Shown in pieces: positions 42,084 through 50,755 of a DNA stretch of 64,000 nucleotides (the first letter of the stretch is position 1; every line of letters starts with the position of its first letter). The DNA is from Ochrobactrum sp. BTU1 (GTDB lineage Bacteria; Pseudomonadota; Alphaproteobacteria; Rhizobiales; Rhizobiaceae). The notes below the pieces were generated by a model. The model was given only the letters and a program-made list of their open reading frames with translations, was not told the DNA's origin and did not search any database. Both the position numbers and the translations under genes were made by a program. The stretch spans positions 248,001-312,000 of the forward strand of contig CP076355.1 in assembly GCA_018798825.1 (NCBI GenBank), in the 5' to 3' direction.

Positions 42084-43313
42084 TTAGTTGACCTTGTCTT
42101 CAGGTGCGGTGCGGGTGTCCACATCAACCGTCACGCTGAGACCTGCACGAATTTTGCCCGAATCGAGCGCTTCCTGCGGGATCATGATACGAACCGGAAC
42201 ACGCTGGACGATCTTGGTGAAGTTGCCCGTCGCATTTTCAGGTGGCAGCAGCGAGAACACGGCGCCCGATGCCGGAGCAACCGATGCGACCTTGCCTTCT
42301 AAGTAAGGGCCGTCGATGGCATCAACATAGATACGCGCAGTTTCGCCGGTTTTGATGTGGCCGAGTTGCGTTTCCTTGAAGTTGGCATCGATATAGAGCG
42401 CATTCACAGGAACGAGTGCTGCGATCTTCTGGCCAGCCGAAACGAGATCGCCCTTCTTGCCGGAAAGATTGCCGACAACACCGTCAAAAGGCGCGCGCAG
42501 GGTGGTGAAATTGAGGTCTCGCGCAGCTTTGTCGCGGGCGAGCTCCAGCGAACGCATGGTGCTTTCCGCTTCCTTATACTGCGCATTCAGCACTTCGATA
42601 TTCGCATTTGCCGAAGCAATCTGCGCATTCGAGCCGGCAAGCTTTGCCTTGGCCTGATCGAGCGCTGACTGTGCGTTATCGAGTTCGGACTGTGCAGAGA
42701 AGCGCGTATCATGCAGCTTCTGCACGCGGACCATCGTGCTTTCGGCATTCTTCAGAACGGCCTGCGAAGCCTGTTCGTCTGCCTGCGCCTGCTGCAAACT
42801 CGCCTTCGAAGCGTCAACCTGCGCATTGATGCGTGCAAGTGTCTGTTTCTGCGTGTTGAGCTTGGCTTCCGCATCGTCAAGCGCGATCTGATAGTCGCCA
42901 GCATCGAGCTGGAAGATCACATCGCCAGCTTTAAGGTGCTGGTTGGCGACAACTGGAATGTTTTCGATATAGCCGGTGACTTTCGGAGCAATCGATGCAA
43001 TGTCGCCCTGCACATAAGCGTCGTCCGTTGAAACCATGAAGCGGCCAACCGTCCACCAGTCATAACCATACCAAAGGCCGCCAGCGACAGCAACAATGAG
43101 AATGCCCGGAAGCAGAACGCGCTTCCCGAAGCCTTTTTTCTTTCCACCCTTTGCGTCAGTGGGCGGGGCGCTTGGTGCTGCCGTATCCGGAGCAGTCCGC
43201 GGAGCAAGCCGTTCCCCCATGGGTTCGGCGTTCACTCTGGACTGTTCTCCCTGACCAGCGGGTGTAGGGAATGGACGGATATCAGCCGTATCAACAGACT
43301 TGGGGGCGGACAT
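42084..43313 (-). CDS. emrA: HlyD/EmrA-family membrane fusion protein
   Basis: A 409-residue periplasmic adaptor. After a cytoplasmic N-terminus of about 75 residues there is one TM helix (LLPGILIVAVAGGLWYGYDWW). It continues with STDDAYVQGDIASIAPKVTGYIENIPVVANQHLKAGDVIFQLD (lipoyl-like domain), a long alpha-helical hairpin of about 130 residues, and TTLRAPFDGVVGNLSGKKGDLVSAGQKI (second half of lipoyl). This is classic EmrA. It precedes emrB in the same operon and is divergent from the TetR gene across the two palindromic operators. Confidence 0.93.
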   Translation of the reverse strand: MSAPKSVDTADIRPFPTPAGQGEQSRVNAEPMGERLAPRTAPDTAAPSAPPTDAKGGKKKGFGKRVLLPGILIVAVAGGLWYGYDWWTVGRFMVSTDDAYVQGDIASIAPKVTGYIENIPVVANQHLKAGDVIFQLDAGDYQIALDDAEAKLNTQKQTLARINAQVDASKASLQQAQADEQASQAVLKNAESTMVRVQKLHDTRFSAQSELDNAQSALDQAKAKLAGSNAQIASANANIEVLNAQYKEAESTMRSLELARDKAARDLNFTTLRAPFDGVVGNLSGKKGDLVSAGQKIAALVPVNALYIDANFKETQLGHIKTGETARIYVDAIDGPYLEGKVASVAPASGAVFSLLPPENATGNFTKIVQRVPVRIMIPQEALDSGKIRAGLSVTVDVDTRTAPEDKVN

Positions 43314-43343
43314 AAGGCAAACTTTCTGTATAACCGCTTCAAC

Positions 43344-43359
43344 GAACCGCTTGGTTCGA
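43344..43359. promoter_or_regulatory. TetR operator 1 (palindrome CGAACC-N4-GGTTCG)
   Basis: CGAACCGCTTGGTTCG lies 31 bases upstream of the emrA start. Its half-sites CGAACC/GGTTCG recur at 43400-43415 with the same 4-base spacer, so the two are likely sites for the divergently encoded TetR protein. Confidence 0.75.
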
Positions 43360-43399
43360 TGTTGACTTAGAGCAATAAGTCGCCCATATCAAGTGACAT

Positions 43400-43415
43400 C
43401 GAACCGTTTGGTTCG
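43400..43415. promoter_or_regulatory. TetR operator 2 (palindrome CGAACC-N4-GGTTCG)
   Basis: CGAACCGTTTGGTTCG lies 23 bases before the tetR start and extends by one pair (T...A) on each side. Its start is 56 bases from that of operator 1. Its position suggests autorepression. Confidence 0.75.
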
Positions 43416-43437
43416 AAAAAGTTGCGAGTTTTATACA

Positions 43438-44172
43438 ATGAATCGTGAACAATGCTTAAAGGAAGGTCCTGATGCCACCGTCGACGGTAGCGGTTCAGAC
43501 CCGATCGCTTGCGAAACCGATGCGGAAAGCACGCGCACGCGCCTTGGTGCAGGACAGGATCCGATAAAGCGTCAGCAAATTCTCGAAGGCGCCCAGAACG
43601 TGTTTCTGCGTATGGGCTTTGATGCTGCCAGCATGAACGACATCACACGGGAAGCTGGTGTCTCCAAGGGAACGATTTACGTTTACTTCAACAGCAAGGA
43701 AGATCTGTTTGTCGCTTTGTGCGAGCATTATCGCATGACGACATTTAGCCAGATGGTTGCCAAAATCGACAAGGGATTCTCCACGCGCGAAGAGCTCGCC
43801 GATTTTGGTGTGACACTGGTCACGCTTATTACATCGACCACAGCGATCCGAGCGCAGCGCATCATTCTTGGGGTTAGCGAACGCAAGCCGGAATTGTCGG
43901 CACGTTTTTATGAACGCGGTCCCAAGCGTAGTCACTTGATTATGTCAGACTTTCTGTCCAGGATGATTGACGCTGGAGAGCTGGAGCCGTTCGATCCGCT
44001 GGAGAAAGCCTATCAACTCACGGATCTGTTTCTGTCGGGACTTTATCGGCCTCGCCTCTTTGGCGTCCTGACGGAGCCGCCTTCCGAGCAGGCTATTTCC
44101 AAGAATGTCGAGAATGCGTTAGAGTTTTTCTTCAGGGCATACGGAAAAAAACAGTCTGATGTTTCAAAATAG
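43438..44172 (+). CDS. TetR-family repressor of the efflux operon
   Basis: A 244-residue TetR regulator. An unusual, acidic N-terminal stretch of about 40 residues precedes the HTH: RQQILEGAQNVFLRMGFDAASMNDITREAGVSKGTIYVYFNSKEDLFVALCEHY (about residues 43-96). The C-terminal ligand domain is AcrR-like. The ATG at 43438 is chosen because the upstream ATG at 43393 lies before operator 2. It is divergent from emrA, and the shared palindromes point to control of both. It resembles the NfxB/AcrR class regulating EmrAB-like pumps. Confidence 0.92.
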   Translation: MNREQCLKEGPDATVDGSGSDPIACETDAESTRTRLGAGQDPIKRQQILEGAQNVFLRMGFDAASMNDITREAGVSKGTIYVYFNSKEDLFVALCEHYRMTTFSQMVAKIDKGFSTREELADFGVTLVTLITSTTAIRAQRIILGVSERKPELSARFYERGPKRSHLIMSDFLSRMIDAGELEPFDPLEKAYQLTDLFLSGLYRPRLFGVLTEPPSEQAISKNVENALEFFFRAYGKKQSDVSK

Positions 44173-44293
44173 TACATCGGGCTCGCGCCGAGACGCTGTT
44201 TCACGGAAATCTCATTTGTAAATCATTTTTCATTTGCCCCTGCCTTATTTCGACATGCTTTTTGTGTGTAATACATAGCAATCAATTTATTGC

Positions 44294-44319
44294 GGGTTGC
44301 ATAGCAGCCCATTTTTTAT
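44294..44319 (+). terminator. Intrinsic terminator or attenuator between tetR and vjbR
   Basis: GGGTTGC (44294-44300), loop ATA, GCAGCCC (44304-44310), then ATTTTTTAT. The stem has one G-T wobble. It lies about 120 bases after the tetR stop and about 105 bases before vjbR. Confidence 0.7.
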
Positions 44320-44422
44320 GTGACTTATAAGTGATTGAAGGCCTGATGAAGACGATTCGCCGCCGGTATTTTTTGGCGCCAGATGAAGCTCGTTCATGCT
44401 TTATTACCAAGGATATTATGCA

Positions 44423-45205
44423 ATGACTCTCGACTTAATTCATTTCCCAAATTTCAAAAAGACATTCTTCGGCACGTCGTTTCAGGGCGACTCTTTGGCA
44501 CTTCTGACGCGTATCCGAGATGAAATCGGATGTCGTTACATTATGCACACCTATCGTGGGCGAGTAGGGGATTGTACGAAGACAAACTCGTCTGACCTAA
44601 CTGTGGTTATGACGTTTCCTTCGAGTTGGGTCACACGGTACTCGACAAAAAACTATTTTGTAGTTGATCCGATTTTCCAGGAGGATGCTCCTTACTTCAG
44701 AAATGATTCCGGCGGCATTGTGCGGGATCTCAAATTGGACGCGGATGTCTGTCCAGATGTAGCGGAGATGATGCAAGATGCCGAGAAGCACGGACTCGGC
44801 AATGTTTTCCTCGCCGTTTCTGCACGCAATCCGAAAGCAGCATCTGGTTGCACACTATTTTGTTTTGATCTGGGCGAGGGAGAACCGCGCGATTATTTCG
44901 TCTCCAGGATGCGTCCACGATTGCTTAGCGTTTCCGGCATCATTCACAATAAGCTCTGCGGGTGTGACGAAACGAAATCTGCTGCATCACTTTTGACCCC
45001 GCGTGAGATTGACTGTCTGCGATGGGCTGCAAATGGCAAAACCGATGGTGAGATCGCGGAAATTCTCAGCATTGCTCGTTGGACCGTTGTGACCTATCTT
45101 CAAAATGCGAAGATCAAGCTCAACTGTTCAAACCGGACGTCTGCTGTGGCGACCGCCCTTTCGCTGGGCCTTATTGAGATGCCCGAAGTGGCGCATCTGA
45201 TTTAA
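44423..45205 (+). CDS. vjbR: LuxR-family quorum-sensing regulator VjbR
   Basis: A 260-residue LuxR-type regulator with an N-terminal autoinducer-binding domain ([50 protein letters not shown]) and a C-terminal HTH ([47 protein letters not shown]). I recognise it as VjbR, known in Brucella to control the virB secretion system and flagellar genes and to respond to acyl-homoserine lactones. The HTH half is nearly identical to my memory of the Brucella sequence; the N-terminal half has diverged. The ATG at 44423 with AAGG 11-14 bases upstream gives the Brucella length. No luxI gene is present. Confidence 0.95.
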   Translation: MTLDLIHFPNFKKTFFGTSFQGDSLALLTRIRDEIGCRYIMHTYRGRVGDCTKTNSSDLTVVMTFPSSWVTRYSTKNYFVVDPIFQEDAPYFRNDSGGIVRDLKLDADVCPDVAEMMQDAEKHGLGNVFLAVSARNPKAASGCTLFCFDLGEGEPRDYFVSRMRPRLLSVSGIIHNKLCGCDETKSAASLLTPREIDCLRWAANGKTDGEIAEILSIARWTVVTYLQNAKIKLNCSNRTSAVATALSLGLIEMPEVAHLI

Positions 45206-45272
45206 TTTCGGGGTCAGCGCCAAACTGTTGACACCGGGCGCTCAAGCTTCCGATGCTTCCTGGCCACATGAG

Positions 45273-45701
45273 TTAGGCGATTTTTCGCAATGGAAGCCGC
45301 GCGCTGTCTATTGCGTCGATTAGCCTTGTCGTGTTCTGCGCAGGATTTTCATCGGGATTCTCGAACACGATATGGCTGAGTTCCACGCTAGCGGTCTTGC
45401 CTGAAAGGGTGAGCCGGAAGTAGGCATAGACACCCCTACTACGAAACTCCATGTCGAGAACAATGGAAGGGGGGCCGTACCAGTCGCACTGGAACTCACC
45501 GCCATGCCCCAGCTCGAGAGTACCAGGGAAGAAATGCAACTCCGTCGCCGAAGCGACGATATCGGCAATGTTTGCAAACAATTCGCAGCGTATGAAGGCG
45601 ATATAGTCGGCAGGATCAACTAGTCGAAGTTCAGCAACGACTTCTCGGATGTTTTCGGCAATGATTGCCTCGCGTTCGTTTGAGAATTGAAGACTCTTCA
45701 T
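45273..45701 (-). CDS. Conserved protein of unknown function next to vjbR
   Basis: A 142-residue soluble protein with no signal peptide or TM helix. It contains EREAIIAENIREVVAELRLVDPADYIAFIRCELFANIADIVASATELHFFPGTL (helical) and a beta-rich second half (GPPSIVLDMEFRSRGVYAYFRLTLSGKTASVELSHIVFENP). It lies 70 bases downstream of flhB on the same strand, so it may be the last gene of the motA-flhB operon, and it converges with vjbR. I do not recognise a family; a role linked to motility is only a guess from position. Confidence 0.72.
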   Translation of the reverse strand: MKSLQFSNEREAIIAENIREVVAELRLVDPADYIAFIRCELFANIADIVASATELHFFPGTLELGHGGEFQCDWYGPPSIVLDMEFRSRGVYAYFRLTLSGKTASVELSHIVFENPDENPAQNTTRLIDAIDSARLPLRKIA

Positions 45702-45771
45702 CGTGTAACCGCCGATCAGTAAGAACAGACTGATAATATATTAGAATACTCTAAAGTCATCTGAAAACCTG

Positions 45772-46842
45772 TCATCGTATAGTATGCCGGGCATTGATGA
45801 CGCGGATCAGTTCGGCGACCGCCTTATAGAATTCAGGTGCGATCATCTGGTCGACATTCACCTGCTTATAGAGAGCACGTGCCAATTGTACATCCTCAAA
45901 TACTGGAATGGAATTTGCGGTTGCTATTTCTCTTATCTTGAGGGCGATGAGATCTTGTCCTTTTGCAACAACGATTGGTGCTGCCTCCTCATGAGGTCGA
46001 TAGCGTAATGCTACAGAAAAGTGGGTCGGATTTGCGACAATCAGCGTGGCTGTTGGAACTGCGTTGATCATGCGGCGCCGAGCGCGGTCGCGGCCCAGCG
46101 AGCGCAGCCGTGCTTTAACCAGTGGATCGCCTTCTGACTGCTTGAGCTCGTCCTTTATTTCCTGCTTGGTCATGCGCAGTTCCTGTTTCCAGTGAATGCG
46201 CGACCATGCAAGATCGAAGCCGGCAATCGCGGTGATCGCGAGGACATTTGCCACCAAAAGCCGCACGAGATTCTCACGCAGAAACTCGGGTAATGCGCTC
46301 GGGTCGGTAGCGACCGCTTCGGTGAAGAGGTTATTGCCTTTGAAGAAGACAAAGAAAACGATCACGCTGGCGGCAACGAATTTTGCCAATGATTTGAGGA
46401 ATTCGACCTGACCGGCACGACCGAAAATGCGCGTCCAGCCTTTGAGCAAGGAAATGCGCGATGCTTGTGGGCGAATACGTTCACCGACCAATCGCGGCGC
46501 ATTTTGGAAGACAGAAGCAGCAATGCCTGCAAGTGGAATGATGATGAAGACCGGAATGAGGGCTGCACCGACAGAAAGCGACAGAATGCCAAACAGATGG
46601 CTTGCATCTTCCGCGCTGTTTAGAGTCCAATCTTCTGGACGGTCCATTAGTTCGCGCAAGAAAACAGCCAGTTTGGTTGTTGCGGGTGCCGCGACGAAGA
46701 CCGCAATCACCAGAAAGGATGCGATACCAGCAAGGATTGGCGTTTCGCGGGAGAAAGGCATGTTGCCCTTGTCCAAAGCGTCGCGGATCTTTTTCTCGGT
46801 CGCGTCCTCGGTTTTACTCTCTTTATCGGTATCGTCGGACAT
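45772..46842 (-). CDS. flhB: Flagellar export apparatus protein FlhB
   Basis: A 356-residue export gate protein. Four TM helices lie in the N-terminal 220 residues (among them ILAGIASFLVIAVFVAA and LLVANVLAITAIAGFDL). The cytoplasmic domain has the autocleavage motif NPTH in TATLIVANPTHFSVALRYRP (about residue 265-270), then APIVVAKGQDLIALKIREIA. Cleavage at Asn-Pro drives the substrate switch from rod/hook to filament. The ATG at 46840-46842 starts SDDTDKESKTEDATEKK, typical of FlhB. Confidence 0.95.
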   Translation of the reverse strand: MSDDTDKESKTEDATEKKIRDALDKGNMPFSRETPILAGIASFLVIAVFVAAPATTKLAVFLRELMDRPEDWTLNSAEDASHLFGILSLSVGAALIPVFIIIPLAGIAASVFQNAPRLVGERIRPQASRISLLKGWTRIFGRAGQVEFLKSLAKFVAASVIVFFVFFKGNNLFTEAVATDPSALPEFLRENLVRLLVANVLAITAIAGFDLAWSRIHWKQELRMTKQEIKDELKQSEGDPLVKARLRSLGRDRARRRMINAVPTATLIVANPTHFSVALRYRPHEEAAPIVVAKGQDLIALKIREIATANSIPVFEDVQLARALYKQVNVDQMIAPEFYKAVAELIRVINARHTIR

Positions 46843-46862
46843 ATGTTACACGCAAGATTAGA

Positions 46863-46907
46863 GCGCATTCCGAACAGTGTGAAACGGTTTTTCGGACAGA
46901 GATGCGC
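46863..46907 (-). repeat. REP/RIME-like palindromic element, copy 2 (inverted)
   Basis: On the minus strand it reads GCGCATCTCTGTCCG, then AAAAACCGTTTCACACTG, then TTCGGAATGCGC, the same outline as at 12438-12481. It lies in the 114-base gap between fliG and flhB. Confidence 0.82.
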
Positions 46908-46956
46908 GTTAGGACAGTTGACTAGAATGCCGATCCGCTCCAATCAGTTCGGCGCC

Positions 46957-48003
46957 CTATTTCGGGTCTGCGCCTGGATCGAGAGTGATGATACCGCGCT
47001 CAGAAAGATCGATAGCGATGCGTGCAATTGCGCGCCGTGCGTTTGCGATGTTCTGACTGGTGATGTTGCCTTGTTCGGCTGCCAATTCGCTTTCGACCAT
47101 ACGGCGACCGCGTGTGGAAAGCGAGGATAGCACCATTTCCTGAAGAGACGTGTCGGCACCACGCAATGCGGTTGCAATCTGTTCGGTCTGGACTTCATCG
47201 AATAGCAGAAGACGGGCGCGTTGCGAGAGACGTTCGACATCTTCAAAGTTGAAGAGTTTCGCCTTGATGCGTGCGATGTCGTCTTGACTGAGATCTTTGA
47301 GACTAGACATGAGCTCTTCCATCTCCTGCCGGTCGAGCTGGTTGAAGATATTGGCGATCTGGCCGTGATGGGCTTTGACAGGGCCTGCATCGGTGCGGCC
47401 GAGCAGGTCGCGGCGCAATACATCTTCCAGAAGATCGGCTGCAGCTGGTGCAACATTCCCAATATGCAGCGAACGCTGCACGACGGCACTGCGCAACTGT
47501 GGCGGTAGACTTACAAACATGCGGGCGGCGAGATCCGATGGCAGCTTGGAGACGATATAAGCGATGATCTGCGGATGCTGATCCGAGAGATAGGCCTGCA
47601 GGCTCTCAACCGGCAGTCTCGCAAGTTGTACCCAAATGGATTCCTGAACTAGCTGCGGCTGAACGCGCTCTTCAAACACGGCATCGGCTTCGTCTTGCGG
47701 CAAGGCTTCGCGCAGCAGGCCTTCAAAGCGCTGTGCTGCCTCTGAAACGGGCGCGCCTTCGGCAAATGAATCTTCGAACTGTTTCACCAGATGTTCAAAG
47801 TCGAGCGGTGAAATGGGTTCAAGCGTGCGGGCATGGCCTGCAAGCTTGCGCAAATCGTCGGCGTTGAAATGTTTGAGCAGCCGAGCGGCAGAAGGGCGGC
47901 CGATTGCGACAAGGATCGCAGCCGCTTTCTGCGGACCGGAAAGAGTGTCAACCACTCCGCTTGTGCTGTCATCGAGAGGCTTCTGCGATTCATTATCGGC
48001 CAT
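46957..48003 (-). CDS. fliG: Flagellar motor switch protein FliG
   Basis: A 348-residue switch protein. The N-terminal FliF-binding domain has LSGPQKAAAILVAIGRPSAARLLKHFNADDLRKLAGHAR. The middle holds the EHPQIIAYIVSKLP-like DQHPQIIAYIVSKLP, and the C-terminal torque domain has FNFEDVERLSQRARLLLFDEVQTEQIATALRGADTSLQEMVLSSLSTRGRRMVESELA. The ATG at 48001-48003 begins MADNESQKPLDD and lies 10 bases after the fliN stop. An in-frame upstream extension of 30 residues overlaps fliN and is rejected. Confidence 0.94.
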   Translation of the reverse strand: MADNESQKPLDDSTSGVVDTLSGPQKAAAILVAIGRPSAARLLKHFNADDLRKLAGHARTLEPISPLDFEHLVKQFEDSFAEGAPVSEAAQRFEGLLREALPQDEADAVFEERVQPQLVQESIWVQLARLPVESLQAYLSDQHPQIIAYIVSKLPSDLAARMFVSLPPQLRSAVVQRSLHIGNVAPAAADLLEDVLRRDLLGRTDAGPVKAHHGQIANIFNQLDRQEMEELMSSLKDLSQDDIARIKAKLFNFEDVERLSQRARLLLFDEVQTEQIATALRGADTSLQEMVLSSLSTRGRRMVESELAAEQGNITSQNIANARRAIARIAIDLSERGIITLDPGADPK

Positions 48004-48013
48004 GGTCGATCCG

Positions 48014-48358
48014 TTACTTACCGATGATTTCGGTGAGGCTGACGCCGAAGCGCGAAGAATCGTCTTCAAGAACGATAACTTCACCGCGCGCAATCACTCG
48101 CCCATTGACGACGATATCGACCGGGTCGCCGATCTGCTTGTCGAGGGTGATAACAGCACCGCGACCAAGCTTCATTAGATTGGCGACAGGCATGGTTGTT
48201 CCGCCCAGCACGACCTGAACGTCGACCGGAATGCCCATGATGAGCTCGAGATTGGGCTTCGCTGCGCCTGTCTTTTCAGCGCGCGGCTTATCTTCCTGCA
48301 ACTCTTCGATTGCTTCGTCGAGCTCATGCTGCATTTCTTCATCCTTGTTCTTGCTCAT
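48014..48358 (-). CDS. fliN: Flagellar motor switch protein FliN
   Basis: A 114-residue FliN. A charged N-terminal tail of about 35 residues precedes the SpoA domain: [73 protein letters not shown]. This is the C-ring building block. The ATG overlaps the DUF6468 stop by four bases. Confidence 0.95.
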   Translation of the reverse strand: MSKNKDEEMQHELDEAIEELQEDKPRAEKTGAAKPNLELIMGIPVDVQVVLGGTTMPVANLMKLGRGAVITLDKQIGDPVDIVVNGRVIARGEVIVLEDDSSRFGVSLTEIIGK

Positions 48359-48816
48359 GCCTGCCCCGCAATTTCAACGGTCGCCTTCTTGACGGCGCGA
48401 CGTACGAAAACAGGTAATGCGTTCTTTTCTTTTGGCGAAGGCTCGCTCATAGGAGGAAAAGCCTGCTCCTCAATACGAGCAACTGCTGCCGTAACATTGC
48501 GCGCCTGACGCACATCACGGGAAAGAGCCTTTCGCACTCGGTTCAGCTCCTCAATCGCTTCATCCATTTCCCGACGAACGCGGGCAGTTTCAGCGATACG
48601 GGCTTCAATGCGGACGGTTTCATCTGCAAGATCGGTACGCTGGTTCTGCAAAGATTTTGCAACGCGCTCCAGACCGTTGGAGGCCGCAGCCACACGAAGC
48701 GTTAGCAACTTGCCCAGCTTGATTGTCTCATTGGCCTTGCGCCCGACGATGATGAGCGCGCCGAGCGAGCCGAGAGCCATCAGCGTGGAAAGTATGTTAG
48801 CCAGCAACAAGCTCAT
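48355..48816 (-). CDS. DUF6468 family motility protein
   Basis: A 153-residue protein with one N-terminal TM helix ([23 protein letters not shown]) and a long coiled coil (about residues 45-105: [50 protein letters not shown]), then a Pro/Lys tail. This matches DUF6468, found between fliM and fliN in alphaproteobacterial flagellar operons; its molecular role is not established to my knowledge. The ATG at 48814-48816 overlaps the fliM 3' end by 20 bases and the fliN start by four, so translation is coupled on both sides. Confidence 0.84.
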   Translation of the reverse strand: MSLLLANILSTLMALGSLGALIIVGRKANETIKLGKLLTLRVAAASNGLERVAKSLQNQRTDLADETVRIEARIAETARVRREMDEAIEELNRVRKALSRDVRQARNVTAAVARIEEQAFPPMSEPSPKEKNALPVFVRRAVKKATVEIAGQA

Positions 48817-49735
48817 CGATGAGATCCTCTTCCTGATTGACCGCATCGCCAACCTTGACTGTAAAGTGAATGCCGGACTTCCCGAGCGTGCATTTGAAAA
48901 GCTGCTGATCGCCAGCACGCAAACGCACCTGTTCCATTGCATCCGTCGGCAGCTTCAGAACCTGACCGATTTCAAGTTTTGAAAGAACGTCGAGCGTTAG
49001 GCTTCCTTGCTGGATGAAGGCTTCAAGCTCGATCCGTGCGCGGCTGACTTCGCTGCGCATTCGCTTGCTCCAAGCAGGATCTGCTTGATCCAGCGGGCGG
49101 CGCAGGAATGCAGCCACGGCGTCTTGCATCGGCTTATGAGTGCTGCGGGGCAAAAGAAGATGCACGGCCCCTGTCTTACCTGCCGCTACCACATCAATGC
49201 GGCAGACGAAGAGGCGCGAATGCTCGAATTCGTCGCGGTTGAACTCGGCCGTGTCCGTGCATTCGCCAGCGGCAAACAGCGCCTGCGAAGTGGTTGCGAA
49301 TACCTGATCAAGAGCTGCAGCCATGTGAGACGTCAGTAGGCTCGAGATTTTGCGCTCCAGCAAACCGAACGGACGTTCCAGATCGAAGTTGCCGAGATTT
49401 CCCTGTGCGCCAAACATGGCCTCAATGATAGAAAATACCATTGCCGCATCGGCGGTTAGGTAAAGTGTACATCCCCAACGATCGGCTTTGAGGGGCGCGA
49501 TGATCGCAGCCTTACCCATGATGGCATCGAATGAAGCATTGTCCGCAGCTTCAACCTGGCCTGCTTCCGCATCAAATGCAGCAGCGCTGCCCTGTTTGAG
49601 ACGGCCGCAAAAATGCGCAGACGCATCCTTGAACACGTGTGAAAGCGACTTCAGATCGTCGCCCGACAATCCTGCCGCTCGTAACAGATTTTCAGCAAGC
49701 GCGTCGTTTTTGCGGCTCTGGCCCTGAGTGGTCAT
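48797..49735 (-). CDS. fliM: Flagellar motor switch protein FliM
   Basis: A 312-residue divergent FliM. The N-terminus (TTQGQSRKNDALAENLLRAAGLSGDDLK) lacks the usual LSQxEIDALL CheY-binding helix. The middle domain has ALDQVFATTSQALFAAGEC but not the GGxG FliG-contact motif I would expect. The C-terminal SpoA part is clear: VSRARIELEAFIQQGSLTLDVLSKLEIGQVLKLPTDAMEQVRLRAGDQQLFKCTLG. The divergence is typical of Rhizobiales FliM as I know it. The ATG at 49733-49735 follows the motA stop by one base. Confidence 0.88.
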   Translation of the reverse strand: MTTQGQSRKNDALAENLLRAAGLSGDDLKSLSHVFKDASAHFCGRLKQGSAAAFDAEAGQVEAADNASFDAIMGKAAIIAPLKADRWGCTLYLTADAAMVFSIIEAMFGAQGNLGNFDLERPFGLLERKISSLLTSHMAAALDQVFATTSQALFAAGECTDTAEFNRDEFEHSRLFVCRIDVVAAGKTGAVHLLLPRSTHKPMQDAVAAFLRRPLDQADPAWSKRMRSEVSRARIELEAFIQQGSLTLDVLSKLEIGQVLKLPTDAMEQVRLRAGDQQLFKCTLGKSGIHFTVKVGDAVNQEEDLIDELVAG

Positions 49736-49736
49736 A

Positions 49737-50609
49737 TCAGGCTGCCTGCTGGATCGGCGTTGTCGCCATTGTTTCCTGCTCGACAACGTCGATGCTTGGA
49801 CGTTCATAAGCTGAGATGGTCTTGCGGCCGTATTCAACGGCGATCTGTGGCAGAGAACCGTTCATATATGCAAGCAGTGTCTGCTTAACTACGGTGTAAA
49901 GACGGTTATTCTTGTCTCGCGTCGACTTGATCTTGGTAGCAATCGGGCCAACGACACCATAGGAAAAAAAGATACCCGCGAAGGTACCAACAAGCGCCGC
50001 ACCAATCAGATGGCCCAGTACTTCGGGGGACTGGTTGAGCGCACCCATCGCTTTAATAACACCAAGAACAGCTGCGACGATACCTAGGGCCGGCAGCGCT
50101 TCGGAAATGCTGACCATCGCCTGGTAAGGCTTGAGCTTGTCGCGCGAAAGCGTGTGGATTTCTTCATCCATAAGCGCTTCAATTTCATGTGAGCGAACAT
50201 TGCCAACGATGATAAGGCGGCAATAATCGCAGATGAAGTGGATGAGATCGTCTCTCTTCAGGATGCTGGGATATGCCTGAAAGATCGGCGATTCCTTGGG
50301 GTTGTCGATATGGGCTTCCACTTCGTTGCGCGACTTGGCGCGCAGCTCACGCATCAGGCTATAAAGCAATCCGAGAAGATCGAGATAATCACGCTGCTTT
50401 GGCACTGCATTGGTGAAGGCCTCAACGCAAGCCTTGCCCGTATCTTTCACAAGTGAAAACGGGTTGGCGATGAAGAATGTGCCAAGGGCTGCGCCAAGAA
50501 TAATGACGAATTCCCACGGCTGAACAAGCACGCCGACGTGACCGCCCATGGCGATGAAACCGCCGAGCATACAGCCCAGTGTGATGGCGAGGCCGATGAG
50601 AATACCCAA
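49737..50609 (-). CDS. motA: Flagellar motor stator protein MotA
   Basis: A 290-residue proton-channel subunit. It has four TM helices: two at the start ([38 protein letters not shown]) and two near residues 165-215 ([35 protein letters not shown]). The cytoplasmic loop between them carries the charged residues that contact FliG ([15 protein letters not shown]). The partner MotB gene is not in the window. It heads the leftward motA-fliM-DUF6468-fliN-fliG-flhB operon. Confidence 0.94.
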   Translation of the reverse strand: MGILIGLAITLGCMLGGFIAMGGHVGVLVQPWEFVIILGAALGTFFIANPFSLVKDTGKACVEAFTNAVPKQRDYLDLLGLLYSLMRELRAKSRNEVEAHIDNPKESPIFQAYPSILKRDDLIHFICDYCRLIIVGNVRSHEIEALMDEEIHTLSRDKLKPYQAMVSISEALPALGIVAAVLGVIKAMGALNQSPEVLGHLIGAALVGTFAGIFFSYGVVGPIATKIKSTRDKNNRLYTVVKQTLLAYMNGSLPQIAVEYGRKTISAYERPSIDVVEQETMATTPIQQAA

Positions 50610-50755
50610 AGCGCAAGACTCCCGTTGGTTCGAACTTATTTCGCACTCTAGGGAATGCGCCTTGCGCGAAGCTTGTCACATGACGCTAAAATGCATCAGC
50701 TTCGGACAAGCTTGAGGCTGCATAAAGGTTGCGAAAAATTGCAGGGGGTTCTCGC

